From Nitrospinae bacterium AH_259_B05_G02_I21 (lineage in GTDB: Bacteria; JADFOP01), in NCBI GenBank assembly GCA_027717595.1, contig JALLOF010000001.1, positions 64,001 to 110,527 of the forward strand: 46,527 nucleotides of DNA, given 5' to 3'. Made by a program: the position numbers and the translations under genes. Below the pieces are notes generated by a model. It was not told the DNA's origin, searched no databases, and saw nothing but the letters and a program-made list of their open reading frames with translations. This document shows positions 16,212 to 24,894 of the stretch, piece by piece (position 1 is the first letter of the stretch; every line of letters starts with the position of its first letter).

Positions 16212-17103
16212 CTGCGTCCTCAAGGAGGATGGTGGCCCGCTGGCGAGCCACGGCGTTGAGGAGACTCCGCCGAGGGACGGTCGTCGGCGGTGATGCGAGG
16301 ACCTGCTTGCACAACCGTACGAAGAGCCCTTTATCCTGGGCCTGGACGGCATAGTATGCTGCGAAGAGAACGTGCGCCAGCAGGAATCGTCCCTCGGTGA
16401 GCTCGACGACCCGCTCGTAGTGCTCTTTCGCCTTGGCCAGGTTGCCCCCCAGCATCGCGGGCCGGCTGGACAGGGCCACGATGAAAAAGAGGTGTGGGCC
16501 CCCGTCGTAGTAGGTCTCGTCGAGCTCCAGGGACCGCTTCATCATCGCCTCGACCTTCCAGTAGTCAGCCAGTGCGGCCGGGTTGTCGCGAGAGAGGTTG
16601 ATCCACCCGGCCCAATTGTAGGCCGTCCAAAAAAGCCCGGGAACGGCATCGCTCGACAGGTCCGCCAGGGCACTGCGCACCTCCGCCTCATCATCGCCCG
16701 CCAGGGTGGAGGTCAATCCCGGGTGGCGGTTGATGAGCCTCCAGCCGTAGCCGAGCCCTCGCCGATAGAAGGCTGAGGCCCGCTCGGGGTCTTCGGGCTC
16801 CACGAACGCGAAGGCGTAGCCTCCGAAGCCCTGGGAGAGCAGCAAGAGCAAGTCGGGATTGGTGGGGTCGGCCTTGAGCATCCCTTCGGCCAGTTTGAGC
16901 TGGGCGGCGGTCGCTTCTTCGGCCAGGGGCAGGTCTGCCTCTTCCTGAATGGCCACCGCCCCTAGCTTCGCCAGCCCGACCGAGGAGCGCACGAGGAACT
17001 GCTCGCCAGTGCAGCCCGCAAGGAGGACCGCCGCGAGGAGGGCCCCGAACGTCCGTCCCGCCGATGGAGCGCGACGCCCACCGGGCTGGCAGCATTGACT
17101 CAT
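16198..17103 (-). CDS. TRAP transporter TatT-type lipoprotein
   Basis: This 301-residue lipoprotein has a lipobox with Cys31 (LLAGC) and a helical TPR-like body matching the TatT component described in Treponema pallidum, where TatT trimers bind the TatP receptor. Supporting segments are NPDLLLLLSQGFGGYAFAF and DYWKVEAMMKRSLELDE, with HVLFAAYYAV near the C-terminus. ATG 17103 has GGGAG upstream and lies about 25 nt after a predicted transcription start, which rules out the longer frame from 17169. It is the first gene of a TatT-P-Q-M operon. Confidence 0.87.
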   Translation of the reverse strand: MSQCCQPGGRRAPSAGRTFGALLAAVLLAGCTGEQFLVRSSVGLAKLGAVAIQEEADLPLAEEATAAQLKLAEGMLKADPTNPDLLLLLSQGFGGYAFAFVEPEDPERASAFYRRGLGYGWRLINRHPGLTSTLAGDDEAEVRSALADLSSDAVPGLFWTAYNWAGWINLSRDNPAALADYWKVEAMMKRSLELDETYYDGGPHLFFIVALSSRPAMLGGNLAKAKEHYERVVELTEGRFLLAHVLFAAYYAVQAQDKGLFVRLCKQVLASPPTTVPRRSLLNAVARQRATILLEDADAYF

Positions 17104-17134
17104 AGTGTGCTCCCGCCAAGACGCAAATCGCCAC

Positions 17135-17163
17135 ATTCTACCGGAGAGAAGGAACCCTTTCAA
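17135..17163 (-). promoter_or_regulatory. Promoter of the TatT-P-Q-M transporter operon
   Basis: TTGAAA (17163-17158), 17-bp spacer, TAGAAT (17140-17135) on the minus strand. A start near 17128 gives a leader of about 25 nt before ATG 17103. Confidence 0.65.
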
Positions 17164-17234
17164 CGTCAACCCGGAAAACGGCCGCCTCCGGCCCGCCCCC
17201 CCGCGTAGCCGCAGGCGGAGGGTGGGGAGGGTGC

Positions 17235-18890
17235 TTAGCGGATCGATTCGAAGATGATCCGCTGGCGGACGGATGGTTTGCCTTCAGTGGTCGAGGCGGA
17301 CTCGGCCGGCTGAGCCTTCTTTGCAGCCACGGTGGTGGTAGCGGGGGGCCCTGCCAGGGCTCGCTCGGTCTCCCACGGGATGTAGAGGAAACTGTAGCGG
17401 GACCGGTCGGGGGCGTGGTGATAGGCGAAGAGCCCCTTCAAGAGGCTGAACGACTTCGTCCCGGCCGCCTGGTCGGAGGCGTACTCGAAGAGGAAGGCAA
17501 GCTCCATGGAGGAGGAATGATCGTCCGCTTCATAGTTGAAGAGGTTCCAAAGAACGGAACTCGTGACGCGGCCGGCCTCGTCGCGCCGGTAGTCGTACAG
17601 GGTCAAAAAGGGCCAATTGCGCCGGAATTGGTCCGAGACGAGGGGAAAGACCGAGGGAAAGGCGACCTCCACCGCCCCGGAGCGGCTTCTTTGATAGTGG
17701 ACGATTGGCCAGACGTGGGTCTCACGGCTGGTCTCGCCCCTATCGGTCCAGGTGCGCTGGCGGTCCTTCGAGAAGAAGAGCCAGCGGGTCCGCTTCTCCT
17801 TGTAGCCGCGGGCCTCGAGGTCCCGGGTGCCGTAGATGAAGGGCGCAACGAGGAACGAGCTCTGGGAGTGTTTGGTCTTCTCGTAGCCGAACAACGGCAG
17901 CAGCCTGAAGGCCTCCCGGTCGGCGCCCCGGGTGACGCTCAAGAGCGGGAACAGGCTGAAGGTCGAGTAGTCGTGCTCCTTGTCTTTGGCGTAATGGAGG
18001 AAGGGCCAAAGTGCCACCCAGCTGTCGCGTTTCGGCGAGGTGGTCTGGCCGAAGAAGGGAAAGACCATCCAGAAGTTCTCCGGGTTGTCGGTATCGAGAG
18101 ACTTGCGGCTCACGTTCCAGATGGGCCACAGCGCGAACGAGGACTCCCGTCGGCCGGCCTCTTTGTGCCAGCCGAAGAAGGGCCAGGCCCGAAAGCCCTC
18201 CTCCTTGGGGCCGGTGACGGAGGAGAATAAGGGCCAAAGAACGTGGGAGGTGGTCGTCTCATCGCGGCGGCTCTTGGCAAACAGTGGAAACAGGAAGAAG
18301 GAGCCTTCATCCTGTCCGAAGCGCTCCTTGAAGGTCCCCGCTATGGGAAACAAGCCTCCGTAGGCCTCGCCCTTCGAGGAGCGGCCAGCGTAGAAGGGAA
18401 AGATCTCGAACCTCGGTGACTCGTCCTTGTCGCTCTCGAAAATCGGCGAGAGGCGCGTCTCCTCCTCACCCTCCTTGCGCTTGAAAGAGCCGTACGGCCA
18501 CAGGAACTCGCTCACCGCATCGCCGGTCTCCTTGTTCTCGCGGCGATAATACAAGGGGCTGAGAGCGAAGGACTTCTCCTTGGGGGTCTCCTCGATACGG
18601 ATGATGGGGCCCAAAAGGTTGAACTGCGTGGTGCCGCGAAGCGGGTTGTGGCGCCAGTAGAGCAACGGCCAGAGGTTGAGTCCCTTTTCCTCGGAGGCGA
18701 GCTCCTCGTCGGAGCCGCTGGGCGGTTGCACCGGAGTGGCGGAGATAGCCAAGGGGGGAGGCGCCGCTTCCTCGCCACCAGGCGCCTTTTGGGATTCGGC
18801 GGCACGCCCAGGCCCGATCGCAACCAGCAGAAGGGCCAGCGCCCAAGCACCCGCCAGCAAAATAGGTCGAGATGCAGACAACCGGGTCAT
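17235..18890 (-). CDS. Large exported protein made of about twenty WP/FP repeats
   Basis: No named family is recognised. The 551 residues start with a signal peptide (about 1-31, ending near GRAAES). Almost the whole mature chain is a run of degenerate units centred on [hydrophobic]-[WFL]-P-[LIF]-[FY], such as NLWPLLYW, FLFPLFAK, VLWPLFSS, RAWPFFGW, ALWPIWNV, MVFPFFGQ, ALWPFLHY, SLFPLLSV and HVWPIVHY. The units are about 20-28 residues apart and separated by charged turns. This pattern would suit a beta-rich solenoid, propeller or membrane barrel. It begins 11 bp after mlaD in the alr-mlaEFD run, so a role in envelope lipid transport is possible but unproven. Confidence 0.8.
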   Translation of the reverse strand: MTRLSASRPILLAGAWALALLLVAIGPGRAAESQKAPGGEEAAPPPLAISATPVQPPSGSDEELASEEKGLNLWPLLYWRHNPLRGTTQFNLLGPIIRIEETPKEKSFALSPLYYRRENKETGDAVSEFLWPYGSFKRKEGEEETRLSPIFESDKDESPRFEIFPFYAGRSSKGEAYGGLFPIAGTFKERFGQDEGSFFLFPLFAKSRRDETTTSHVLWPLFSSVTGPKEEGFRAWPFFGWHKEAGRRESSFALWPIWNVSRKSLDTDNPENFWMVFPFFGQTTSPKRDSWVALWPFLHYAKDKEHDYSTFSLFPLLSVTRGADREAFRLLPLFGYEKTKHSQSSFLVAPFIYGTRDLEARGYKEKRTRWLFFSKDRQRTWTDRGETSRETHVWPIVHYQRSRSGAVEVAFPSVFPLVSDQFRRNWPFLTLYDYRRDEAGRVTSSVLWNLFNYEADDHSSSMELAFLFEYASDQAAGTKSFSLLKGLFAYHHAPDRSRYSFLYIPWETERALAGPPATTTVAAKKAQPAESASTTEGKPSVRQRIIFESIR

Positions 18891-18901
18891 GGAGGTCGGA
18901 A

Positions 18902-20005
18902 CTAGAAGATGAAGCCGAGCACTATGCCGAGGGCGGAGATGGGGGTCTGTTCCTCGATGTCCTCGGCCGCCCTGCCCACCTTCTTCAGCGCACGCTCCGC
19001 TTCCACGTAGAGGGTTTCATCGGTGTAGAGCCGGCCAATCGTACCTTCGCCCGCCTCCACCTGCTTGACGATGGTGTTAATGGTGTTGATGGTGTCCCTC
19101 GTCTGTTCGTAGAGGCCATCGTCGTTGAGGAATTTAGCGAGGCTGCCCTCCCCGCTCTCGATTTTCTGGGAGATGGTCTGAAGCCCAGAGAGGACCTCGT
19201 CGAATTTCCCTTGGGTATCCTTTAGCCCTCCAAGGGCGTCCTTGAGGTCCGCGTAGAGCTCGTCTTCGTAGATGAGCTTGCCAAGAGTGCCCTGCCTCGA
19301 CTCGATCTGGGCCGAGATGGTATCGAGCCTCTCGAACGTGCTCCTAATCTGAGGCAGGCTCTCCTCCGAGAAGGTCTTGAGTTGTATGGAGACATCCTCC
19401 ATGTTGTCTATGAAGAGCGTAAACCGGCTGCCCTTCCCGAAGAGCTCCTTATCCAGGTTGCTCGTCAGCTTGGCGATCGTATCGAAGGCCTGCCGGAAGC
19501 GGTTCATGCCATCCTCGTCGCCCAGCATCTCGCCGAGCGGCTTGGTGAGGTTCTCGATGTCGCCGGCCACATCGGTGAGCTTGGCGATCAACTTATCCAC
19601 ATCGGCCGCCTCGGCCACCGGCTTCAGGACCGCCCCGTCTTTAAGCAGGGGGGCCTCCTGCGGGCCGGGGTCGATGTCGAGGAACTTCTCTCCTAGAAAG
19701 CCCTCGGTCTTTATCTCCACCGCCGCCCCTTCGTGCAGGTCGACATCCTGCTCAAGGCGGATGACGACCCGTGCCATGCCCCGCTCCAGGCTGATGGCCT
19801 CGACCTTGCCCACGTGGACGCCGGCCACTTTGACGTTGCTTCGCACCTCCAGGCCAGAGGCGTTGCTGAAGTACGTGACGAGCGTCTTGGCGGGCTTGCC
19901 CCGGAAGCCCTCGAAGATGCCGATGGAAACGGAGAGGTAGAACAGGATCGCTAAGGCGACGAAGCCTAAGAGGCCGACCTTGGCTTCCGTGGTGAATCGT
20001 GCCAC
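18902..20005 (-). CDS. mlaD: MlaD-family (MCE domain) lipid transport protein
   Basis: The 367-residue protein has one N-terminal membrane anchor (about 9-30) and an MCE domain (about 38-115: VTYFSNASGLEVRSNVKVAG, VDLHEGAAVEIKTEGFLGEK). A long helical C-terminal part contains three copies of an I-x-x-G-x-G-[TS]-[LI]-x-[KR]-L-x-x-[DE]-x-LY unit (near 240-260, 283-303, 316-335). The end is hydrophobic (SALGIVLGFIF). MCE proteins form hexameric rings that carry phospholipid between the membranes. It is longer than E. coli MlaD (183 residues). MlaF and MlaE are encoded just upstream. No mlaC or mlaB is seen. Confidence 0.93.
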   Translation of the reverse strand: MARFTTEAKVGLLGFVALAILFYLSVSIGIFEGFRGKPAKTLVTYFSNASGLEVRSNVKVAGVHVGKVEAISLERGMARVVIRLEQDVDLHEGAAVEIKTEGFLGEKFLDIDPGPQEAPLLKDGAVLKPVAEAADVDKLIAKLTDVAGDIENLTKPLGEMLGDEDGMNRFRQAFDTIAKLTSNLDKELFGKGSRFTLFIDNMEDVSIQLKTFSEESLPQIRSTFERLDTISAQIESRQGTLGKLIYEDELYADLKDALGGLKDTQGKFDEVLSGLQTISQKIESGEGSLAKFLNDDGLYEQTRDTINTINTIVKQVEAGEGTIGRLYTDETLYVEAERALKKVGRAAEDIEEQTPISALGIVLGFIF

Positions 20006-20036
20006 GATACGCTCCCTTTACCCCACGGGACTGTCG

Positions 20037-20792
20037 TCAGACGCTTGTGATGGGCCCAACGGAGCTGCCGGTGATGAACTGGCGCACCATGGGGTCGTCA
20101 GTATTCTTACACTCCTGCGGCGTCCCCGTAAAGATGATTTCCCCTTGATAGAGCATCGCCAGCCGATGGCCGATCTTATAGGCGCTTACCATATCGTGGG
20201 TAATGGCGATGCTGGTTATCGCAAGTCGCTCTCGCATCTCCACGATCAGGTCGTTGATGGCATCGGCCATGATCGGGTCGAGCCCGGTGGTAGGTTCGTC
20301 GTATAGAATCACCTCCGGCTCCATGGCCAGCGCGCGGGCCAGGCCGACCCGCTTCTTCATGCCGCCGGAGAGCTCGGCCGGGTAGAGGTGCTCGGTGTCG
20401 GGCAGCCCTACGAGGGTGAGCGTCTCACGGACCCGCTCGGCGATCTCGGAGCGCCTCGCCCGGGTGTGCTCGACCAGGGGGAATGCGACGTTCTCGCCGA
20501 CCGTGAGCGAATCGAATAGGGCGGCGGCCTGGAAGAGCATCCCGAACTTCTTGCGCAGCTCCTTGAGCTCGCGCTCTGCCATGGTCGTGACCTCTTGGCC
20601 GTTCACCTCGATTGAGCCCCGGTCGGGCTTGAGCAGCCCGATGATATGCTTGATAAGGACGCTCTTGCCCGAGCCGCTTCCGCCTATGACGACCAGGCTC
20701 TCGCCCTGCTCCACCGAGAGGTCCACGCCCCTGAGCACGTGGTTGGCGCCGAAGCTCTTGTGCAGGTCGGTAATGGTAATGCCTACAGCCAT
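20037..20792 (-). CDS. mlaF: Lipid-transport ABC ATPase (MlaF type)
   Basis: This 251-residue ABC ATPase energises the MlaE permease. It shows Walker A GGSGSGKS (37-44), the Q-loop region KKFGMLFQAAALFDSLTVGE, the signature LSGGMKKRVGLARAL, Walker B VILYDEPTTGLDP and the switch His in SIAITHD. ATG 20792 gives the normal MlaF start (ITITDLHKSFG) and lies 10 bp after the mlaE stop. A longer frame upstream would run into mlaE and has no supporting homology. The C-terminus FITGSSVGPI resembles the MlaF tail that reaches into the neighbouring subunit. Confidence 0.95.
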   Translation of the reverse strand: MAVGITITDLHKSFGANHVLRGVDLSVEQGESLVVIGGSGSGKSVLIKHIIGLLKPDRGSIEVNGQEVTTMAERELKELRKKFGMLFQAAALFDSLTVGENVAFPLVEHTRARRSEIAERVRETLTLVGLPDTEHLYPAELSGGMKKRVGLARALAMEPEVILYDEPTTGLDPIMADAINDLIVEMRERLAITSIAITHDMVSAYKIGHRLAMLYQGEIIFTGTPQECKNTDDPMVRQFITGSSVGPITSV

Positions 20793-20802
20793 GGTCGTCC
20801 GC

Positions 20803-21615
20803 TCACAACAGAAGGGCGGTGAGGATGTAGTTGAAGATGAGGATGAAGGTGCTCGCCAGGACGACTGCCCGCGTCGTCGAGCGGCCAACACCCTCGGCCC
20901 CGCCCTGGGTGATGAACCCCTGATAGGAGCCGACGATGGAGATAATAACCCCGAAAACGCACGCTTTGATAAGCCCCGTGTAGATGTCCTCGCCTTCGAT
21001 GAACCACCACATCTGGCGCATGTAGGTAACGGGGTTGGTCCCCAAGACGCTCACCGAGATGACGTAGCTGCCGACCATTCCGATGGCTGAAAAGAGGGTC
21101 GAGAGCATCGGCATCATGACTGTACCGGCCAGGAAGCGTGGGACCACCAGATAATTCACGGGGTCGGTGGCCAGGACGTTGAGGGCGTCGATCTGCTCGG
21201 TGACATTCATGGTGCCGATCTCGGCGGCCATGGCCGAGCCGGCCCGCCCGGCGACGATGAGCCCGGTGAGCACCGGGCCCAGCTCCCTCAACAACGTGAC
21301 GGCGATGACGCCGCCAATCATCGTCTCGGCGTTGAAGCGCTTGAACGAGGTAAAGGTCTGGAGCGCGAGGACGGCGCCGGTGAAGCCCCCCGTGATCAGG
21401 ACGACCGGGATCGAGTTGAACCCGAAGATCTCCATCTGCCGGAGGGTGAGCCGAATCCTGAACGGCGGCCAGCAACAGGAGCGCAGCGTGCGGAAAAGAA
21501 GGAGGAGGTGGGCCCCGAACTCGGATAGGAAGTTCGTCAATAAGCGCCCGAGGCCCTCGACGGGACGGGCCAGGAGCGGGCGCCGCTTGACGGCCGTCTC
21601 AGGAGGCGGCGTCAC
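20803..21615 (-). CDS. mlaE: Lipid-transport ABC permease (MlaE type)
   Basis: The 270-residue MlaE/DUF140 permease has about five membrane segments and family motifs FTGAVLALQTFTSFKRF, LLRELGPVLTGLIVAGRAGS (about 123-142), AEIGTMNVTEQIDAL and FGVIISIVGSYQGFITQGGA. With MlaF and MlaD it forms the inner-membrane complex that moves phospholipids to or from the outer membrane. Its start overlaps the alr stop by 4 bp, and mlaF follows after 10 bp. The direction of lipid movement cannot be read from the sequence. Confidence 0.94.
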   Translation of the reverse strand: MTPPPETAVKRRPLLARPVEGLGRLLTNFLSEFGAHLLLLFRTLRSCCWPPFRIRLTLRQMEIFGFNSIPVVLITGGFTGAVLALQTFTSFKRFNAETMIGGVIAVTLLRELGPVLTGLIVAGRAGSAMAAEIGTMNVTEQIDALNVLATDPVNYLVVPRFLAGTVMMPMLSTLFSAIGMVGSYVISVSVLGTNPVTYMRQMWWFIEGEDIYTGLIKACVFGVIISIVGSYQGFITQGGAEGVGRSTTRAVVLASTFILIFNYILTALLL

Positions 21616-22763
21616 CGGTCCACCTCGACGGGCTGGCCGTCTCGAAAATACCGGCGGGGGATGCGTTCGCCGATCCGGGTGAAGACCTCGTAGGAGATGG
21701 TATCGGTGGCCGTGGCGACCTCGTCGGCGGTGATGACGCCATCGCCTTGGCGACCGATCAGGACGACCTCGTCGCCGATGGAAACCCCCGGCACGTCGGT
21801 CACGTCCACCATGGTCAGATCCATACAGACCGTCCCCACGATCGGCACCCGCCGGCCGCGAACGAGCACCGAGCCCCGATTGGACAGCAGCCGGCTCCAG
21901 CCGTCCGCGTAGCCGATGGGCAGCGTCGCGATGCGGCTCGGCCTCTCCGCCACGAATCGCCGCCCGTATGAGACACTTTCGCCGACGGCGAGGTCGAAGA
22001 GGTGGGCCACCCTGCTCTTGAGCGTCATCACGGGCCGAAGATCGGCCTCCGCCCCCACCTCCGCCGACGGCGGGGCCCCATAGAGCATGATGCCCGGCCT
22101 GACCATCTCGAAGTGGCTATCGGGCATGCTCAAAATAGCCGCACTGTTGGCGGCATGGACAAACGGCACCGTAATGCCCGCCTCCCGCACCGAGCGGACG
22201 GCGCGGGCGAAGCGCCCTAGCTGCTCTCGGGCGTAGGCCTTGTCCGCCCAGTCGGCCGTGGCGAAGTGGGTCATAATCCCGGCCAACCTTAGACCCTCCA
22301 AGTCGCTCAGCCGCTTTGCCGCATCCAAGGCCTCCTCCGGCGGCAAACCGAGCCGCCCCATGCCTGTGTCGATCTTCAAGTGGCACGACACGACACGTCC
22401 CTGGCGACGAGCCACCGCATCCACCGCCTCGGCGAGCTTCATCGAAAAAAGCGCCGGCTCCAGCCCGTAGGCCACGACTTCCTCTGCCCGGTCCTCGAAG
22501 CACCCTCCAAGCACGATGATGGGGGCGTCGAGACCCTTCTGGCGCAGGGCCACGGCCTCGTCCACATGGGCGACCCCGAAGACCTCGGCCAGGCCCGCCT
22601 CCAGCGCCGCCCGGCTCAGCGGCCAGGCGCCGTGGCCGTATCCGTCGGCCTTGACCATGGCGGCGACCTTAACGCCCGGGGCGATGGAGCGTTGGACCAG
22701 GTCCAGATTGTGGCAGAAGTCCCCGAGGTCGATCTCGGCGACGGTGGGATGAGGGGAGGACAT
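21612..22763 (-). CDS. alr: Alanine racemase
   Basis: Alr makes D-alanine for peptidoglycan from L-alanine using PLP. From ATG 22763 the protein has 383 residues, with catalytic Lys38 in VAAMVKADGYGHGA. The family's CHLKIDTGMGRLG and FVHAANSAA come next. The C-terminal region contains SYGRRF, LPIGYADGWSR and IVGTVCMDLTMVDV. A TTG 39 bases upstream would extend it into dnaB and is less likely. It follows dnaB by 4 bp and overlaps mlaE by 4 bp, linking cell-wall precursor supply to the replication and ribosomal gene run. Confidence 0.96.
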   Translation of the reverse strand: MSSPHPTVAEIDLGDFCHNLDLVQRSIAPGVKVAAMVKADGYGHGAWPLSRAALEAGLAEVFGVAHVDEAVALRQKGLDAPIIVLGGCFEDRAEEVVAYGLEPALFSMKLAEAVDAVARRQGRVVSCHLKIDTGMGRLGLPPEEALDAAKRLSDLEGLRLAGIMTHFATADWADKAYAREQLGRFARAVRSVREAGITVPFVHAANSAAILSMPDSHFEMVRPGIMLYGAPPSAEVGAEADLRPVMTLKSRVAHLFDLAVGESVSYGRRFVAERPSRIATLPIGYADGWSRLLSNRGSVLVRGRRVPIVGTVCMDLTMVDVTDVPGVSIGDEVVLIGRQGDGVITADEVATATDTISYEVFTRIGERIPRRYFRDGQPVEVDR

Positions 22764-22767
22764 CGCG

Positions 22768-24129
22768 TCAGGCGGGCTCCATCCGTCGGGAGAGGTTCTC
22801 AAAGCGGGCGAATTCTTTCAAGAAGGCGAGTTTCACCATTCCGGTGGGCCCGTTTCGCTGCTTGCCGATAATGAGCTCGACCACGCCCGAGTCGGTCTCC
22901 ACCTCATCGGGCTCGGAAGGCGACACGTCACGCCGGTGGACGAAGGCCACCAGGTCCGCGTCCTGCTCGATGGCCCCGCTCTCTCTGAGATCCGAAAGCT
23001 GGGGCCGCTTGCCCTGGCGCTGCTCGACGGCGCGGGAGAGCTGGCTGACGGCGATCACCGGGACGTCGAGCTCCTTGGCCAGGGCTTTCAGGGAGCGGGT
23101 GACGTCGCTGACCTCCTGGTGGCGGCTCTCATGCCGGTCTCGACCCCTTACGAGCTGGAGGTAGTCCACAATGATGAGGCCGATGTTCTGCTCCGCCATG
23201 ATCCGGCGCGACTTGGCGCGAATCTCCAGGTCCGTCATCACGGCGGTGTCGTCGATGAAGATGGGGACTTCGGCGAGGTTTCCCGCCGCGAGGGACAGCG
23301 GGCCCCAATCCTTCTTCGAGAGACGCCCAGTGCGCAGCTTGGTTGAACTGATACGGGCCTCGGAGCAAAGGAGACGGATGCCTAGTTGGGACTTGCTCAT
23401 CTCGAGGCTGAAGATCGCCACCCCTATGCCCTTGGCGCTGGCGGCGTGCTGGGCTATGTTGAGGACGAAGGCCGTCTTGCCCGCGCTCGGCCGCCCGGCG
23501 ATGATGATGAGGTCTCCGGCCTGAAGGCCTGCCGTCATCTCATCGAATTCGATAAATCCGGTCGGCACCCCCGTGACGTACTGCTTCTTCTCGAATAAAA
23601 CCTCAATTTCTTTGAGGCTTTCTTTCATTAAGGTGTAAGTGTCTTTGAAGCTGGGGGTGATCTTCTGCTCGCTGATGGCAAAGATGCTTTTTTCGGCCTG
23701 GTCCAGCACCTCCTCGACTTCCAGGGTATCCTCGTAGCTCTGGCTGACGATTTCTGTGGCCACGTGGATGAGCCCGCGGAGAATAGCCTTTTCCCGGATG
23801 ATCTTTGCATGGTGGCGCACGTGCCCCGCCGTGGGGGTCATGTCGATGAGCTGGGAGAGGTATGAAACGCCGCCTGCGGCCTCGAGCCGATCGCGCAGCC
23901 GGAGGCGCTCTTGCAGCGTGAGCAGGTCGATGGGCTCGCCCTGCTCGAAGAGCTCGCACATGGCATCAAAGATGAGCCGGTGGGATTCGCGGTAAAAGTT
24001 CTGGCGGTCGAGAATCTCCAGCGCCTTGGACAGCGCTTCGCTATCCCTAAGCACCGCCCCGAGGACGGCCTGCTCCGCCTCCAAGCTCTGGGGCGGCATC
24101 CTGTCGAGCACCTGGTCCGTGATGGCCAT
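22768..24129 (-). CDS. dnaB: Replicative DNA helicase DnaB
   Basis: DnaB is the hexameric 5'-3' helicase of the replication fork. The 453-residue protein has the N-terminal primase-interaction domain (PPQSLEAEQAVLGAVLRD, about 12-29), a linker helix and a RecA-like motor. Motor motifs are Walker A GRPSAGKTAFVLN (about 208-220), FSLEMSKSQL, Walker B IGLIIVDYLQLV and the C-terminal SDLRESGAIEQDADLV. No intein is present. It sits in the common rplI-dnaB-alr order. A DciA-type helicase loader candidate is encoded at 37763-38275. No dnaC-like gene is seen. Confidence 0.97.
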   Translation of the reverse strand: MAITDQVLDRMPPQSLEAEQAVLGAVLRDSEALSKALEILDRQNFYRESHRLIFDAMCELFEQGEPIDLLTLQERLRLRDRLEAAGGVSYLSQLIDMTPTAGHVRHHAKIIREKAILRGLIHVATEIVSQSYEDTLEVEEVLDQAEKSIFAISEQKITPSFKDTYTLMKESLKEIEVLFEKKQYVTGVPTGFIEFDEMTAGLQAGDLIIIAGRPSAGKTAFVLNIAQHAASAKGIGVAIFSLEMSKSQLGIRLLCSEARISSTKLRTGRLSKKDWGPLSLAAGNLAEVPIFIDDTAVMTDLEIRAKSRRIMAEQNIGLIIVDYLQLVRGRDRHESRHQEVSDVTRSLKALAKELDVPVIAVSQLSRAVEQRQGKRPQLSDLRESGAIEQDADLVAFVHRRDVSPSEPDEVETDSGVVELIIGKQRNGPTGMVKLAFLKEFARFENLSRRMEPA

Positions 24130-24164
24130 GGATGCGACGGGCTCCTGGAGAACGGTGGGGGACG

Positions 24165-24608
24165 CTACTCCTTGACGACCCAGACTTTCAGCTCGGCCGT
24201 CACCTCTGGGTGGAGCTTGATCGGCACGTTGAAGACTCCGAGGGCCTTGATGGGCCCCTCGAGCCGGATCTGCTTGCGCTCCACCGGCAGTTTTTCGCCG
24301 GAGAAGAACTCTGCGATGTGTTGCGATGTGACGGACCCGAAGAGTCGATCATCATCGCCGGCTTTGCGGGTAAAGGTTGCGCTTAGCGTGTTGATCGCGT
24401 CGGCCAGATCCGTGGCCCGGGTGTGCTGCTTGCCCTGCCGAGCGACCAGGAGGCGGCGCTGGTGATCGAGGACCTTGACGTTGCGAGAGGTGGCCATCAT
24501 GGCGAGGCCTTTCGGGATGAGGTAGTTGCGGGCGTACCCGGCCTTCACCTCCACAAGGTCCCCCGCTTGCCCGAGGTCCACCATATCCTCTTGGAGAATC
24601 ACCTTCAT
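24165..24608 (-). CDS. rplI: 50S ribosomal protein L9
   Basis: This 147-residue L9 has the two-domain shape: an rRNA-binding N-domain with MKVILQEDMVDLGQAGDLVE and VKAGYARNYLIPKGLA (about 22-38), a long connecting helix (about 40-75), and a C-domain with DDRLFGSVTSQHIAEFF. L9 binds 23S rRNA near the L1 stalk. ATG 24608 starts the conserved MKVIL. An ATG three codons earlier is possible but less consistent with the family. It lies between rpsR and dnaB, a widely conserved order. Confidence 0.97.
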   Translation of the reverse strand: MKVILQEDMVDLGQAGDLVEVKAGYARNYLIPKGLAMMATSRNVKVLDHQRRLLVARQGKQHTRATDLADAINTLSATFTRKAGDDDRLFGSVTSQHIAEFFSGEKLPVERKQIRLEGPIKALGVFNVPIKLHPEVTAELKVWVVKE

Positions 24609-24633
24609 AGGCGTCAAACCTCCGCCGGATGGC

Positions 24634-24867
24634 TCACCATTTCATGGTGAAGGGCAGAAGGGCGATGTTGCGGGCTCGCTTGATGGCCGCGGTCAGCTGG
24701 CGCTGATGCGGGGCGCAGTTGCCTGAGATGCGCCGGGGCAGAATCTTGCCCCGCTCGGTCACGAGGCTTTTCAGCCGCTTGACATCTTTGTAATCGATGA
24801 ATTCGACCTTATCTACGCAAAAGCGGCATGCCTTCCTGCGTCCGAATCGCCGTCGTCGTCGAAACAT
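24634..24867 (-). CDS. rpsR: 30S ribosomal protein S18
   Basis: The 77-residue S18 has a basic N-terminus ([12 protein letters not shown]), the segment [18 protein letters not shown] and the conserved [19 protein letters not shown] (about 38-56). S18 pairs with S6 on the 30S platform. The CxxC at 14-17 together with the Cys in GNCAPHQ suggests a cysteine-containing, possibly zinc-binding version of S18. The gene is 27 bp after ssb and 25 bp before rplI. Confidence 0.97.
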   Translation of the reverse strand: MFRRRRRFGRRKACRFCVDKVEFIDYKDVKRLKSLVTERGKILPRRISGNCAPHQRQLTAAIKRARNIALLPFTMKW

Positions 24868-24894
24868 GCGTTGCTCCTTCTCCTGATAACCAAT

